Part shown: one piece after another, positions 1 to 14,600 of the stretch
Layout: each line of letters starts with the position of its first letter
Position numbering within the stretch: the stretch's first letter is position 1
Assembly (NCBI GenBank): GCA_037951165.1
Contig: JBBDHG010000057.1
Span: forward strand, 13,699,501-13,763,500
Source of the DNA: Lophius americanus
Taxonomy: Eukaryota > Chordata > Actinopteri > Lophiiformes > Lophiidae
Direction of reading: 5' to 3'
Length of the DNA: 64,000 nt
The notes under the pieces: generated by a model
What the model saw: only the letters and a program-made list of their open reading frames with translations
What the model was told of the DNA's origin: nothing
Databases searched by the model: none
Made by a program: the position numbers and the translations under genes

Positions 1-1264
1 GCTTCAATATAGCCATGTCATTACTGCCGAGTCATTATCATTTTTCATTGGACAGAAAAGAGCGCTCTGAAAAATCCATGGTGTTTTCATGATAAATGAG
101 TGACACACTTATGCTAGTTTTTGTCTTTTCAACAAATTTCCGCATGTCATTTGTGCCAAGTATGCTGGTGTTCAAAAGTAAGTTCCTGTTTCACATTTTC
201 TTTTTTTTCGGCAAAAACAGCTGGAACTGTCAAACATTCATCATCAAATTCGTACTAAAAGCACAGGGCAAGGCACATACCATCAGGAAATCCCTCCAAT
301 TCCAACAACAGTCCTGTAATATAATCTCCAAAATGCGCCTTCAAATGCTACTGGATGTGTTAAAAGCGCAGTGGCTCCTGTATCAGGTTGCCCCACTTAG
401 TTTTCTGCCTTGCCAAAGATTTATCAAAGAAATGCTTTGATGGCACATTCTGTGTCTCAACAGATTGGTACGGAGAGAGATATTTCTTCAAGAGTTAAAT
501 TACTGCTCCTTTTAGACAGTATTTTTATGCTCCCGCCAAAGGGGCATACAGAGTTACCCTTACGCAACACTGTGTGATAAATACATTGAAATTCCACCAA
601 TGCTTTGTATGGGTCCTAAAGGCGTGCATCCCAGATTACTTAGTATACTTGCGGTATGGTCTTTTCACATCTGAACAAATTTGTTTATTTTCCAGTAAGG
701 TGATTATTGTTCCTGGACACAAATGTTCTTTACTTTCTTTGCTTCGGTCTGTTGACTACATAATTTGCATGCTCTCTCTGTATTTGATTTGGCATCCTCC
801 TAAGTGAAATGCAAGTATCTTCCTTTAACGCCATGCCAACGTTATTGTAACATTTTAAAAGTTTTATTTTCTTGCCAAGAGGAAGATGAGAAGTTTGATA
901 TCATTCACATGCCTGCTAAATATGAAGCTCGGGGCAGCAGACATATAAAGACTGACAGGTCCCCTTGTGTGGCTTGTGGTGCATATGTTGTTATAAATTG
1001 ATTCCATGTTTGTTATTTTATTACAATTATTTCTTCCTTGTAATTTTATTTTACCTTTTTTTTAAAAAAAGAAAAAGATTAGCTTCTACTCTCTTCTCAA
1101 CAGCATTATGCGAAAATTCAGCTGAGACATACTCAGCTGTTTCTCTTCTACCTAAAGGCCTTGGCTCCTCCCAGAGCAGAGGAATGGCTTGTCTGAGCTG
1201 AATAAATCACTGCAGATATATGACCAGAGTAGATCTGACAAGTATTTAGTTGTAGTGTGTACAC

Positions 1265-1440
1265 ACTCTTCAGCCATAACATTATGACCAGAGAGAGATT
1301 AAGGCAGAATAGTATTGATTATCTTGGTACCTTGGCACCTTTCAGTGGGTGGGATACACAAGGATCAAGTGAACATTTAATACTTGAAGTTGATGTGTTT
1401 GAAGCAGGATAAACGGGCAAGCATAAGGATCTGTGCAACT
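1265..1440 (+). mobile_element. Tc1-like DNA transposon fragment, 5' end
   Basis: The start shows the terminal inverted repeat phrase cagccataacattatgacc. It is followed by a leader with a gtgggtgggata phrase, then the gggcaagcataagg stretch that corresponds to the transposase start (Met-Gly-Lys-Arg-Lys type). The reading frame is broken and the rest of the element is missing. Four more pieces with the same terminal phrase occur in the window (3130, 29188, 47135, 61368). The family assignment is from memory of a very common fish Tc1/mariner group. Confidence 0.72.
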
Positions 1441-3129
1441 TTCAATCAATATATTCATGAAATGTGCTGTAAGCAGAGTATATCACATGTTAGTTTTTCT
1501 TTAATTATCTCTGAACCTTCAACTGCCATCGCCTTTAGTTCCTTTCCCTCTCTAGCTCCATCCCTCTCCTCCCTTTAATTGGCTGTCTTGTTATTGAACA
1601 TTTCTGTCTTTCCCTTCTCCTCTTTGTACTCCTCCCTCTCCTGTTCCTCTCTGTTTCACCCATTTTTATTTGATGAATGGGACAGGCCTCCTGCAAGGCT
1701 GCCGGTACTGAACCGTATCAGCTCGTGGTGATTTGTTAATCCTGTGATAAAATGTGGGTCACTGGCGCCTATTTTTAGTCCTGCTGGCAGAGGGAAGGCC
1801 CAGGTTCAATAGTAAGGATCCAACAAATCTTATTAGAATTAAACCCGAGTAAGTGTCACTTGCAAGAGTTTGTGAACCTTGAAGATGTGAAAGATATTGG
1901 TCAAAACCAATTTAGCTTCAAATGAAGTCATTTAATACACCTGAATATAATGTTAATTAATTTTATCAATGTTATCTCAGAGCTTAAAAAAAGCACTCAA
2001 AAACAATCTGCAAAAAAAAAATGGGGAAGTCCTTCTTTAGCTAATTAATTTTTAGAGCAAAAGATTCATTTTCCGATATTAATTTCCATCCCATGACTTC
2101 GGCTTTAGTTGCAGCATCAGTAAACCGGACCATTGTGTGTTGTTTGTAAGTCACTGTCTACACTACCAACATTTTATCACCTTGTGTTGAAATGCTGACT
2201 GAGTTCTTTCCAGACTCCTGTTTGTAATCCAGAGGCACAAATCCAAGGGCAATGAGGGATGAGTGTTTATGAGTGTAGGCATGAGGAGCCATGGTTTTAT
2301 GTCTCCCCTGGTTGTTGTCGAGGTATCCAGTGTTCTGAGAGACACTCTTTCTCTCAACTAATGGCTATTGATTTCCTTTCTCACTCAAACATAGGCACAG
2401 ACAGTGTTTGTCTGCCCCAGCCGGACGGAGGACAAGATTAAGACTTGACTTGCATTACTCAGCCAGAATCTCACTTTACTCAACATCACATGGATCAGTT
2501 GTGTTTTATTTACTCACTCGGTTACAATGAGACATTTAGGATCATAAGTTAAAAGACTATAAAAATGTCCTTCCACCGCTGCTGTGTATCAGCCCAACTG
2601 TGAATTCTGATGTCAGCCCTGATATATTGTGGTTCTCCCTTTAAGTGAGACTTGGTGCCTTTTGTGGAGCTATTATCTCTCTTGATACAAAATAAAATAA
2701 TGAGGTTTTGTTTGAATTTGTTCTTTGTAGGGGATAATTTTTTTGTGTGAGTCAAATACCTGTTGCCTGAGTCTCTGTGGAGAAGCTGCAGGCCTCCTCA
2801 TTCTGCCTCTCTCATTATTGATGAAGCTGCTTTCACTGTTCCGTTTCATAAACACCCTCCTCTCACATGGACTGGACTAAAATATTCATTGCTTGTTCTT
2901 CTTTGTTTGTGTTTGTCAATCAATCTCCTATCAGATTCCTAGTTAAATATATGAACTTGACACACAGAGTTGATCCAATCATACCAAAATTACTAGAAAC
3001 ACACATTATTCTAATAAATTACTGATACCAGATGCAAGCTGATATGTAGCTTCATTTCAATCAATAAAAACTAAGATGAAAAGGCACCTATTTCTGCCAA
3101 AATAACTCCAAAGTTAATGGAATTATAAA

Positions 3130-3470
3130 ATGATCAGCCACAACATTGAAACCACTTGCCTCATATTGTGCAGTTTCCATAATTGCCACCAAAAGTGCTA
3201 GGCAGTGCACTGTGTGTTCTGACATTTTTCTATCGGAACATGCATTAACTTTTTCAGCAATTTGTGCAACAGTTACTCTTCTGTGGGATCAGAATACACA
3301 CGCTAGCCTTCGCCCCCCACGCCCATTACTTCATCACATGTCCTACCTACTTAGACACCTTTAGTAGGTACAAACCACTGTGGACACGGAACACCCAACT
3401 AGTCTTGCAGCATTGGAGATGGTCAGACCCAGCATCTAGCCCTGACTACAGTTATAATGTTATGGCTTAT
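3130..3470 (-). mobile_element. Internally deleted Tc1-like transposon
   Basis: Both ends carry the family's terminal inverted repeat: gatcagccacaacattg at about 3132 and ataatgttatggctta near 3455-3470. The inside corresponds to part of the transposase read on the minus strand (phrases such as cagtgcactgtgtgttctga and cattaactttttcagcaa), but most of the transposase is deleted and the remainder has stops. It is a dead, probably once non-autonomous copy. Confidence 0.78.
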
Positions 3471-5691
3471 GTATGTATACTGTATTAGAATAAAATGTCT
3501 ATGTTTTAAAACTCTGGGTGAAAGATCACCTTTTGCTTGTCATCTGATGTCTGGTTTTCATAACAGATGCACTCTTAGGCATCATGTTGTGCTACTGCTC
3601 TCTAGTGATTTAAGACTTAACTCTTTTTACACAATTTAATATTTAGAAGGATACATCAAGCTCTTATTTCACTTGGTAGATACTTGCTATACAGTTTTTT
3701 TATACAGTGGCCAAAGCGTCAGTCTTTACGTAATAGCAAAGGTCCCGATGTTGACCCCCCCCCTCAAAACCACTGGACAGAATTCAATAAAATTACACAT
3801 GTGGTGTGCAGGGGCCTTAAAGACATGCATCTTATCTTATTTGTTTGCTTGAATTGTTCATTTTACATTTTAAAGATTATGGAATTTCTTAAATTAAATT
3901 CTACCACACTTCTATGTCGGATTGCATCCCACGAGGATGTCTTTACATCATCCCTCCCTGACCTTTCTGAACCACATTTGTCCATCTGGTTTACTGCGCT
4001 CCAGATCAGTCAGTTATGATGTTTGGTGTGCAGACAGTGAGCTGAGTATTTGCGACCACATTGTCGTGTCAAAGGTCACATGAAACCGAGCCAGTTCTGG
4101 GGTCTGTACCTCATCAGAGAGGTCGGTGATGAAAAACTATACCAGCAAGTCAGCAGAGAAGATGTCTTATCCTATGAATGATAGCGCTGCTATAAATAAA
4201 ATGTTGCATTTTGCCACAAGTGTTTACCAACTACCAACTGTTTTTTTACAATCATTGCTCAAACAGCAGTAATTGTGGTAAATTATTATACATTTTTTTC
4301 AACAGTGGGTCACCACCAGGTTTCAGTTTGGCTTATCTACCTTTTTACTTTCAAGTTTTTTAGACAATGGTATAAAGGAATATATTCACATAATCAATGA
4401 ATATCAGGCTGCATCAGATCTTTATAAGTGATTTTGCATATCGTAATATCATGTCACAAGCTATAACCTCTAACTACGACTAAAGGATACTGGGAAAAAC
4501 AATGGAACCAACATGGAGTGTCTCTTATATTCTTCCCTATCTCTATCAGTACAGTATGTATTCAATAGTGATGTCCTGTAGAGCAGGTATATCAGATATA
4601 ACCTGAGTGCAAAAGCCTGGGCCCTCTCACTGTTGTGCTTCATAAATTCCTTTTTTGTTTTAAACCCATAGGCCTCTGGGATATTCTCTGTACCATTGCA
4701 TTATCTCCTCCACTCCCAAACCAAACTGAGTGTAATGCATCTCCTCTATTCTCCTCTATCTCCTCTCCTCTGTTTGGTAGAGTGGGGATAACGTCGCCGA
4801 TGTAGTCCTTAAAGTAGTATTAATTTTCCTTGGCAGTGCAGTTCACTAAGGTTAAGTATTCCTGTAGCTGATGGCAGCTCATTATCGCTCCTACCGCTCA
4901 CGGGAACACATTAATAGCTTGTTATATGTCCTCTATAACGAGTCCTTATCTTTCTTGCTCTCAGTCAAACATTCAAATACTGCCGACCATCACTATCTGC
5001 GGATGCAGTCGGACCCAGACGTCAGCGTGTGGCCCGGTTGGCAGCGCTATGTGTTTACTTTTTCCACTTCCTATATTTCTTTCTCACGTGCTTGGAAAAA
5101 ACCTACTTCTGCCTTTGTTGAGCTGAACCTTCAGTCAAAACAGGAGTGTTATAACTCAGATATTTTTGCAGTACATTTTACGGTTCACAGTCAAGGGAAT
5201 TCACTCAAGTATTGTTCAACGATACTCCAGGCAAACATCAGATAAAAGCTTTCTCTTCTAATATTTTCAATTCTCCGATGCACTGTCTTGCTTTTCCCCC
5301 TTGAGCAAAGTTGCTATATCTGGCACAAACCCAATTCTAACCCTCACTATTGGTGTTTTTCTGTTATTCACCGTATGCTGAACCTGCTGAAGTCAAGGGG
5401 GGCATCTCAAGTCCCTTAAATGCACCCTTTTAATTGTATCTTTTTTTAACCCTTACCCAAAAATGAAATGCAAAACTGATTGTTGAAAGAAATCTTCACT
5501 TGTGTAATACCCTTCCCCATTCATGTTAAAAAAGAAAAATGGTACATGATAACCACACAATCTTTTTTTCATTAATAGGCTCTTTTTTTAAATTATTTTC
5601 TTGTTTTAAATGACACTGAGCAGAGATTAGACAGACTGCTGTTGTAATTAGGGTACACAAGTAATCATTTTGGTCCCCTTTTCCTATGCAG

Positions 5692-8600
5692 GATGACAAT
5701 TGGGGTGAAACCACCACAGCCGTCACGGGCACTTCGGAGCACAGCCTCTCTCAAGAGGACATTGTTCGCATTACCAAGGACCTTGAGGACAGCGTGGGGC
5801 TTGACTGTCGCCGTTATTTTACCCTAACTCTGGCCATAATTCTGGGCCTACTGGTGTTTTTGACTCCGCTGGCCTTTCTGGTGCTCCCCCACGTCCTCTG
5901 GCCTGAGAAGCTGCAGAGTTGTGGCACAGCCTGCGAGGGCCTCTTCATCTCTGTAGCCTTCAAGCTGCTCATACTGCTGCTGGCCGTCTGGGCGCTCTTC
6001 TTCAGGCCGCGGAGGGCTGGCCTCCCACGGGTGTTTGTATTCCGGGCACTTCTCGCCGTGCTAGTATTGCTCTTCGTGGTCTCCTATTGGCTGTTCTATG
6101 GTGTCAGAATACTGGATACACAGGTGAGCTAAAAGATGATGCAGACTTGACATTTTATCATCTCCTTTAAGTGAACACTAACTAAAAGTCAACATACATA
6201 GATTGTAATTTATTTATAATCGCCTGAGGAGCCACACAGTCATAATCAATTAAAACTCTACTTATTTGGTTTCCCTCGTGCAACATGTTTACTGTGTCAG
6301 AATTTATAATTCTAGTTAGTTCCTCATTCATAATACACACAGATTATGAATTAATATATTATGTTGTGAATACACACATACACACTCTTTTACTCTTTTG
6401 AAATCTATGTAAATATTCACATGCTCTACATTTTGTCTTACGATCTCCCTTTTTTTTTTGTATCCCTCCAGGAATGTGTTCTTTTTCTTTTTCTTTTGTT
6501 GTTAAGGTTGACTTTTCATGTCATCTAGAAGGTCTTTCTGTAAACTATACATATATTCCACTAAATGGTACAAATGAGTCTTTATGAATTCATTGTTCAC
6601 AGGATGAGAATTACCAGGGCATTGTACAGTATGCTGTGTCCTTGGTGGACGCTTTGCTCTTCATTCACTACCTGGCCATCATCCTGTTGGAGCTCCGGCA
6701 GCTCCAGCCGTGCTTCTCTGTGTGTGTCGCACGCTCCACGGATGGCGAGACCAGGCAGTATAACCTGGGACAACTCAGGTGAGAGGCAAAGTGATTCTTA
6801 GAAGTCTGTGTTGCTATGATACATGTAAAGGACAAAAAGAAGGGTATTCCAGGAGCCCCTCTCCCCACCAACACTTTCCAGTTCATCCTGAGGGATTCTG
6901 AGGCGTTCATAGGCCAGAAGGGTCTTACTGTCTCATCCTTGAGGCATCACTATCAGATATCTGTAGCGTCTCAACTGGCTCCTTTTGATTCGAAGGAATA
7001 GCAGCTCAACTCTGAGCTTCTTCCAGATCTCAAATCACCGCACCTTACCCTAACGCTGAGTCAAGAGACCCTTCCGAGGAAGATCATTTCAGCTGCTTGT
7101 ATCATTGACCTATTTCTTTTGTTCACAAGAGCTCATGACTAAAGTTGAGGGTTGGAACTTAGACAAACTTGTAAATTGAGTGCTTTGCCTTACAACTCAG
7201 CTAACTCTTCACCATGGGGGGCGGCTGTGGCTCAGTGGGTAGAGCGGCCGTCTCCCGATCGGAAGGTAGCCGGTTCAAATCCCACCAGGGTCTACTTGTC
7301 GTAGGGTCCTTGAGCAAGACCCTGAATCCTTAGCTCCCCGGGCGATCCACGAGGGGCTGCCCACTGCTCCCTCAGGGATGGGTCAAATGCAGAGAAGTAA
7401 TTTCACTATGTTGTACTGTGTATGACTCTATGTGACTAATAAAGGAATCTTTCTTTCTTCTAACCGACCGAAGCAATACTCATATTACTGTTGATGTCGC
7501 AATGTCCTGCTTTGATGAACAATCTCATAACAATAAAAACACATAAATATATTAAAAGAAAAAATTCATAAAAATGGGAACCAATTTGGAACCATTGCTC
7601 TGTAATCCAGTCACATACTCTCACTTGCATTCTGACAGCTGCACAAGCAGTTAGTTAAATCTGAAGTTATCTTAGAGCAGAGCTGTATAACATGCGTCAG
7701 TCGGAGATGATGCTAAATGAATTGCTGTTCTAGTTCCATTTGAATTTAAGGCAGAGATAGCACGCGGGTTTGGCATGTTTAAATTCAAATATTTCATACT
7801 TGATGGTTTCTAATGACTGTAAGGATGTTAATGAACGCTGTAAGCAATATTAGGTAATTGTTAGTAATTGTAGATTGTTTATATTGGAGGAGGAAGGAGA
7901 TTGAGAGAGAGAGGTTAGGATAGCTCGGCTGATATGAGTGACAAGTAGATTGTTGAGGAGGACACGATAGATAAAAGAGAGGGACTAGAAAGGTAAGATG
8001 GAGAGATGAAAACTGGAAAAGCTCAGATAAGGGTTATGAGATGCAATGGAAAGTATTCGGAAAGGGATGGATTTCATATCGGTAAGTCACAAAAATGGGA
8101 TGTGGCTGAAGGAAAAGAGTTGTAATTTAGTAGAAAGGGAGATTGTGTTAGAAATAGGAGAAAAAATGAGAAAAAAGAAGGCGAAGAGTCAAAGTGACTG
8201 ATTGTGGGAGGAAATCGTGCCAGGAAGAAAAAAGAAACAGGGTGGGGAAGGCTTCAGAGAGGAAAGTCCTTAGAAAAGAGCTGCAGACAGAGAGTAGAGT
8301 ACAGAGGAAAAGCCCAGGAGACCAAACTAGCGGGAGTGCCATGGGAGGGAGGCAATGAGAGAATAAAGAAAGAGGGATTAATAGTTTATGGGAGGGGAGA
8401 GATGAAAAACCTTAAAATGAATGCGGGAATAAAAGAAAGAAAAAAGGAATGCATGTGCGTGATTCTGTGTGTTTGGGTGTGTGCGTGCAGGAAAGGACAG
8501 TACACACTCTTAACAACCAGGTTTTTTATGACCTTACCGTCTCTGAGGAAAAACAGGAAGATCCCATTTTTAGCCAAACACAGCAGCTCTCCTGATGCCC

Positions 8601-11600
8601 CCCAACCAAGCTCCAATTCTGACAATGCTTTTTGCTCACAGGCAACTAATAAAACATGATGGATTTATAGATGGATCTCTTTTATGACAATTTAGAAGAA
8701 ATATTATCCTACATCTGCTCATACATCCTTTGATTGGAATCTCTCTGTACTCCTGAAGGTTGTATATTTTGCTCTTTATGTGCTTTGCCTTCATAGTGTT
8801 GAAAAGGATGTCAGGATTCAGCTATAAAGAAATGCAGTCAATTTCATAACCTCAGTACAAACATCAGCAGAGTTCATTTAGGGATATACTAGCGTCAGTG
8901 ATTATGGCAGTATTGTGTATCTTGTTTTACATTTCTAATTGTGTTTAAATCTTGTTTGCTTTATATTTTGTGATTGCTGACTGAACTTTTTGTCTTAAAA
9001 TGAGAACCAAAACAAATATCTACTGTTTTTTAAAACCAAATATATCTTCAGTTATAATACTGGGATATTATAAATCCAAGACAGTTCTCCGCAATGGATT
9101 TTCCATAAGTTGGACCTTTAAATTTAAGTCATAAGTTTAAGTTGGTGTCTATATTAAAACAAAATCCGTCAATGATTTCTCAAACTTAGTAAATAATATA
9201 TGTATTGCAATTTCTTATTAAAGCACTTAATGGCTAAGATATGGGTTAATACTACTAATACAGATACTAGTACAGATGTATCTGATATGAGACAAGATGA
9301 ACAAATAGAGGGGATGTACTGTCGTCAATCTCCAACTGGAAAATCCTGCTCAGCGAGGCTCAACTTGGGGAAACTGAAAGAGTAAAATAAACCTTTCTGT
9401 TGGCTATTTGACCTGACATTGATCCTTCAGCTTCAGGGGACCATGGGCATTAACATGTGGTTAGAAATTGGGCTTCCTGACATTTATATTTGAATGCTGG
9501 GAAAGGACACAAAATAAACCTTTAAGGCTAAGGCTTACAAAAGCCTTGAGGCTTGGTTATACTTCAGGTACTTCAGGGTCAGACACCAATAGATATTCTG
9601 GCTGCATGCGGACAGATCAATGGTTCTGTGCATGAATTCCTGTACTTTCTAGGTGATTCGTTTTTTCTTGAGATTTTGCAGTCACTATGTATGTTGGCAA
9701 CTGTTTCTTATAGAACATGTTTGTTCAGTTAATCGCACAACCACTCTTTCCCTTATTAGATATGTTTCTTTGTTTTCTTGACATTCAAGCTAAACAATAA
9801 GAGCTTTTTGCAACTCTTCGTCTTCGTCTCTAGGCTGCAATGGCTAGTATTACTACATCCGTTTTGCTTTAGACCCTTCTTCTTTGTCTTCACCTTTACC
9901 CTGTATATATTAGCTGGCTGATTCTTTAGTATAGCTGATATAGTTAAGAAAAGTAAAAGTGAAGCATAGCAGGAGTACACACTCAGAGGCTCATTCTGCA
10001 TTCTTTGAGACCATCAGCGGATTAGTTACATTTAACATGCTACTTCTTACTGTTTTTCTGCTGATGATTAATTACAGTTCGTTCTAATACACTTGAAAAA
10101 CATTAATAGGCTACAGACAAAATTCTTTTGTAGATTTTATAGGATAACGGTATCTGAATGCATTGTCCCCCCAAGACATCGACTTTCCATGCAATCATTA
10201 AAATGAATCGGCAGCAGTTGTCAGCTTTGGGAGAACCCAATGCGGACTTATTTTTCATACCATAAAGAAAACTCTAGATGATTCCAATTGTAAATCAGCA
10301 AATTTAGAGACGCTTTATAAATTTGAGATATAGTTGCAAACGGTAGCTTTACCAGATTTAGAATTTACCCTTAACATGGTTTTCTTGTATTGTTCTCTTT
10401 GAAATACCATTACCACATTTCTATCATACATGTTATTTATTGTTAAAGTGACAGAATGTAGACTGTTAAGTGTGTGTGTGTGCGTGCGTGCGTGTGACTG
10501 GGTGGGTATGGAGTGTTAGCTGGCTGCCTTTGGGGTGTTATTCTTTGTAAGCTGCGCTGTTCATCTGTGTTTGGCCGGCAGCAGGCCTGGCTTCACTCTG
10601 TTTTCCGTCTGTGACTGTAAACACAGCTAATTAGTACTCCCTGCAGACTGGAGAGCAGCATCTGGTCAGCATGACAAACATGCATGAACATGCACAGTCA
10701 TATGCACGTGCATGTGCGCACAGCTTATTACACTTCATACATACATACATACAATTAACAGCATTGTCTACATGTAACTACAAACAAATATCTCAAGTAG
10801 CTTCTTTGCTACCAGGCGGCAGCTGCTGCTCACATTTTGCCTTATCATAGTTTAGACCTGGTCGTGGCCCTGGGGCTCTGACTGTTTGTCTATGTCTGCC
10901 TGGTCTTTGATGCCGATATGAGAACCAAAGGAATCTTTTTGTCCCCTTGTCAGAGCAGAGTAGCTGGATATGAATGCATTCCTCACAGCCAGAGGGATTG
11001 GTTTCTAGAGAGGGCTGCGGGTTAAACACATTTACAGATGGGGACTTCCAAGTTTACATTCCTTAACTGGTCAGTCCTGACCAGTAACACCAGAGAAGAC
11101 AATGGTCAACTAAAAGGAAACATGTTTACAAGAGGTATTTTCTGAGATGCTGCTTTTGACCAGTTTAGCTTCTTGGTTAGTTTGGGGTTATTTTGTTCCA
11201 TTTAATAATTGACAGAGGTTGGAAAGTGACAGGAACTCAGAATTTACACAACTATGAAACAGAAGTCCTCTCTAGTTTTACTGAATGCTTATTGCCAGAG
11301 ATGGCATCACCATGATTCATTGCCATTTTAAATACCAGTGCTTGGGTACTTGCACAGTAATTATCATTCTTCCCTTGTGAACACTACATTTCATCACCTC
11401 TAAAGAAACGGTAAACACAATACACTACGGCTCTTTGTCGAATAGCAGCCATGTGTTTTTTCCCTGTCATGAGAATAACCACAACTCTTGATAGGTGACA
11501 AAATTTCTGTAAAAGTGCCAGTGTCAAGCTGAAAAAACACATTGTATATTGCCAAAAAAAACCTGCTGGTCTGCATGTCACACATGAAGCTATTCAAAAA

Positions 11601-14600
11601 CATACTCTGCACTTACCCAAAGAGCCAAAGACAGTAAAATAATTAATCTGTGGCTTTAGACTTTTCATAGAGAGGGATAAAAAAGGTTAAATTTGAGATG
11701 ACCATTAATGGCTATGGTAAACACTTCCTTACAGGTTAGTTAATGATTTTGAGTGTGAATCTGTAGATTGGATCTATTTACTAGGGATGCATACTGCCAT
11801 ACCATAAACATGCTGTTAGAATGTCGAAGTTACTTATCCATAAAAAAAAATATTGGTAATCTCCAGATTGTTAATGACTATTATAAATAGTATAATGTAC
11901 AGATTCTTGCTAAACCTTCCCAGTTAACTTCTCCCGGTCCATAGTTAAAGGTCATCTGATAAACACAGAAAGCTTTCAAAAGAGAGACAAGGGTTCCATT
12001 TCTCGTCAAGTTCTTTTTATTTTTTTATCGTATTGTAAATATGAGCAAAATAAATAAAACAGGATTTGGAGAATGCTTCTGACCATTTCCCCCAGGGAGT
12101 CCTGTGGGGGGTTCTGCAGGAGTATGCACTATGTAGTGTGCAGTTGGCAGCTGAGTGTGAAGCGGCCAGTAAGAGACTCAGTACCTCCAAGTCTGAGGCC
12201 ATGGTTCTCTGCCGGGAAATGGTGGACAGTCTCCTTTGGGTTGGGGTTGAGTTGCTGCCTCAAGCAAAAAAGTTTAGGTGTCTTTGTGTCTTGTTCTTGA
12301 GTGTTGGGTGAAAGACAGGCATTTTGGTGCAGCATCAGCAGTAAAGCGGCCGTTGTATTGGTCTGATGGGGTGGTGAAGAAGTGCTGAGACGCGAGGCAA
12401 TGCTCTTAATGAACCGGTCAATCTACATTCCAACCATCACCTTTGGTCATGAGCTCTAAGTAGTGACTGAAGGAATGAAGTCAAAGATACAAGCAGCTGA
12501 AATGAGCTTCCTCCGTATGGTGGCGGGACTCAGTCTTAGAGATGAAGTGAGTAGCTCAAACATCCGGAGAGAGCTTGGAGTACTGCTCCCCTGCTCCTTC
12601 GTGTCGGAAGGAGGCAGTTGAAGTGTTTTGGGCATCTAATTAGGATGCCTCCAGGACACCTCCCTATGGAGGTTTCTGAGGGATGTCTATCTGGGAGGAG
12701 ACTCCTGGCTAGACACAGAAGTATAGGACTATAGGGAAGCACTATATATCTTGTCTGGCCTGGGAAAGCCTCCGTATCCCCCAGTGGGAGCTTGAGAGTG
12801 TTGCTAGGGAGAGGCACATCTGGAAATGCCTTCTTAACCAGCTACCACCATGACCCAACCCCGGGTAAGCGCAAGAAAATGGATGGATATATATCTGTGG
12901 TATTTCTGTTGGGCAATCACTTAATCTATAATATGTTCTGATTAAGGAATAGAAGTTGGACGAGGTCTGAAAGTCACCTGAAAATGCTTTTATGTGTGTT
13001 CAAACAATGAACTTCCTTTGGCCTTATTGGTTGCACATGCTAGAGGTCAGCATGCGTTGATGCATGTATATCATGTTTATTGAGTTTGCTCTCCGCGTGG
13101 CCTAAAGAATGAGATGGGACACAGTCTGGTCTCAAACCTACGGATAACACCATACAAATAAGCAGAATCATAAGGGTCCAGTGTTTGGCTGTGAGGTCAT
13201 GTTGAGGGTCAGTGTACGGCTGCTGTCAGACAAACAGGGATTCAGCTCCTCTGACAACGCTACTTTGCAAATCTTTGTTAATTACTGCTCTATGAGCAGT
13301 CTGACAAATTAAATTGCAATCATCATTCATTTATTTTTTATTATTTCCTTTAATTAGATTCAATCTGCTTGAAAATAATGTATTGTATAAAGTATTGTAT
13401 AATCTATTGTATAATGTATTGCAATGAACAGACAGAAACTTAACATATATAGGAAGTTTTGGTGTGAAACCCTGTATTCACTCTATTTTTAACTCTTTTT
13501 TTTTATTTTTTTTGGTCCCAACTCTTCAGTGATGTGTTCACTGGTTAGTGGTCTCTGTCTGCTGTTTATCCAAAAGTTTTGGATTCAAACATCAGCCCGC
13601 TACATTTGGAAATTACACTTACAAATGAAGCAAACTCTTAAAAATGCTGGTGGTTAAACCGAAGCAATGCAAAGCCCAAAAGTTAGATAATAGCGCTTCA
13701 ATAATTAATGATTATTCATAGAAACAAAGATGGGTTTGGAGTTCCCTGCACACACAAAACTTATTTATCCTATAATAAAATGCACAAAAGATCATTCATT
13801 TGCCAAGCTGTTGACATGTGAACGTACTCCATTTCTTCCATTTCATATTTCCTCTTGTTGTCTTATCCAGTGAGTTATGTCTTCCATATCATTTATTCCA
13901 ATGACAACATCCAGCATTCTGTCTTGTGTCGGGAAATTTTCAAACCAAAGAAATAGTCAATAACTGTTAATGAAAATAGTTGTTAGTCACAGTTGTTATC
14001 TAGTAGGGCACTAGATAAGCTGAAGCGAGCCAGAAAGTCTGTCATTTGTTCAACAGAACTTTAGGCCTTGGAAGTCTAGAATACACTACGATATTATGTT
14101 CAGATACCTACATTTGTTAAGGTAGGTCTTAAATATGTTAATGGTCATTTACCGCTACTTCAGAATCTCGCTGAACAATTATTTTGAACACTGATCTATC
14201 AAACTTATTTTCTGTACCCTATTGTGTACATACAGTTCTTTGAATTAATAATTACTTCGCAACTTAACTTTTTTGCCAATATGGGCGTGAAATAGAGAGA
14301 ATTTCAGATGGTCTTAAAAAAGTCTTTAAAAGTCATAAATTTAACTTGTTGAAACCTGTAGAAACAGCGGGAAATTCACCGCAGACTCCACGTTAAAAAC
14401 TCCAGTGGGCTTAATCACATTGTTTGAAGTTGTTACTTTAAAGAGTTTGAATGAAAGAGGAATTAATATTTTTGTTACAGTCCCCCCCTGCATGATTTAA
14501 CATTACAACTCCTCTAATAACTTTTTTTTTACATTAATCATAAACTCTCTGACTACCTACAATTTTATAGGGGTCACTTGTAAAGACAGACAATTTTCCA

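Larger units (their letters stand above)
1..5691 (+). other. Non-coding DNA upstream of first visible vangl1 exon (intron)
   Basis: No exon could be supported here. The first visible vangl1 exon begins in phase 0 at a splice acceptor at 5690-5691, and the cytoplasmic N-terminus (about 60-70 residues in this family) is not found in this stretch, so it is probably intron and the first coding exons lie left of the window. Open frames here are short and do not resemble known proteins. The recognisable contents are two decayed Tc1-like transposon copies, at 1265-1440 and 3130-3470, listed separately. Blocks around 1685-1800 and 4780-5060 are less AT-rich and not obviously repetitive; they are weak candidates for conserved regulatory DNA. 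Confidence 0.7.

Noticed and set aside
3684..4019. Protein of 111 residues on the plus strand
   Set aside because: The composition is that of random AT-rich DNA, and the frame contains no known motif.
4871..5245. Protein of 124 residues on the plus strand
   Set aside because: No recognisable motif, no splice logic with vangl1, and ordinary intron composition.
7229..7283. tRNA gene
   Set aside because: The A and B boxes are present, but the arms do not fold into a proper cloverleaf and a SINE body and tail follow directly.
8204..8659. Protein of 151 residues on the plus strand
   Set aside because: It is the translation of purine-rich low-complexity DNA (Lys, Glu, Arg, Gly), with no splice or family evidence.
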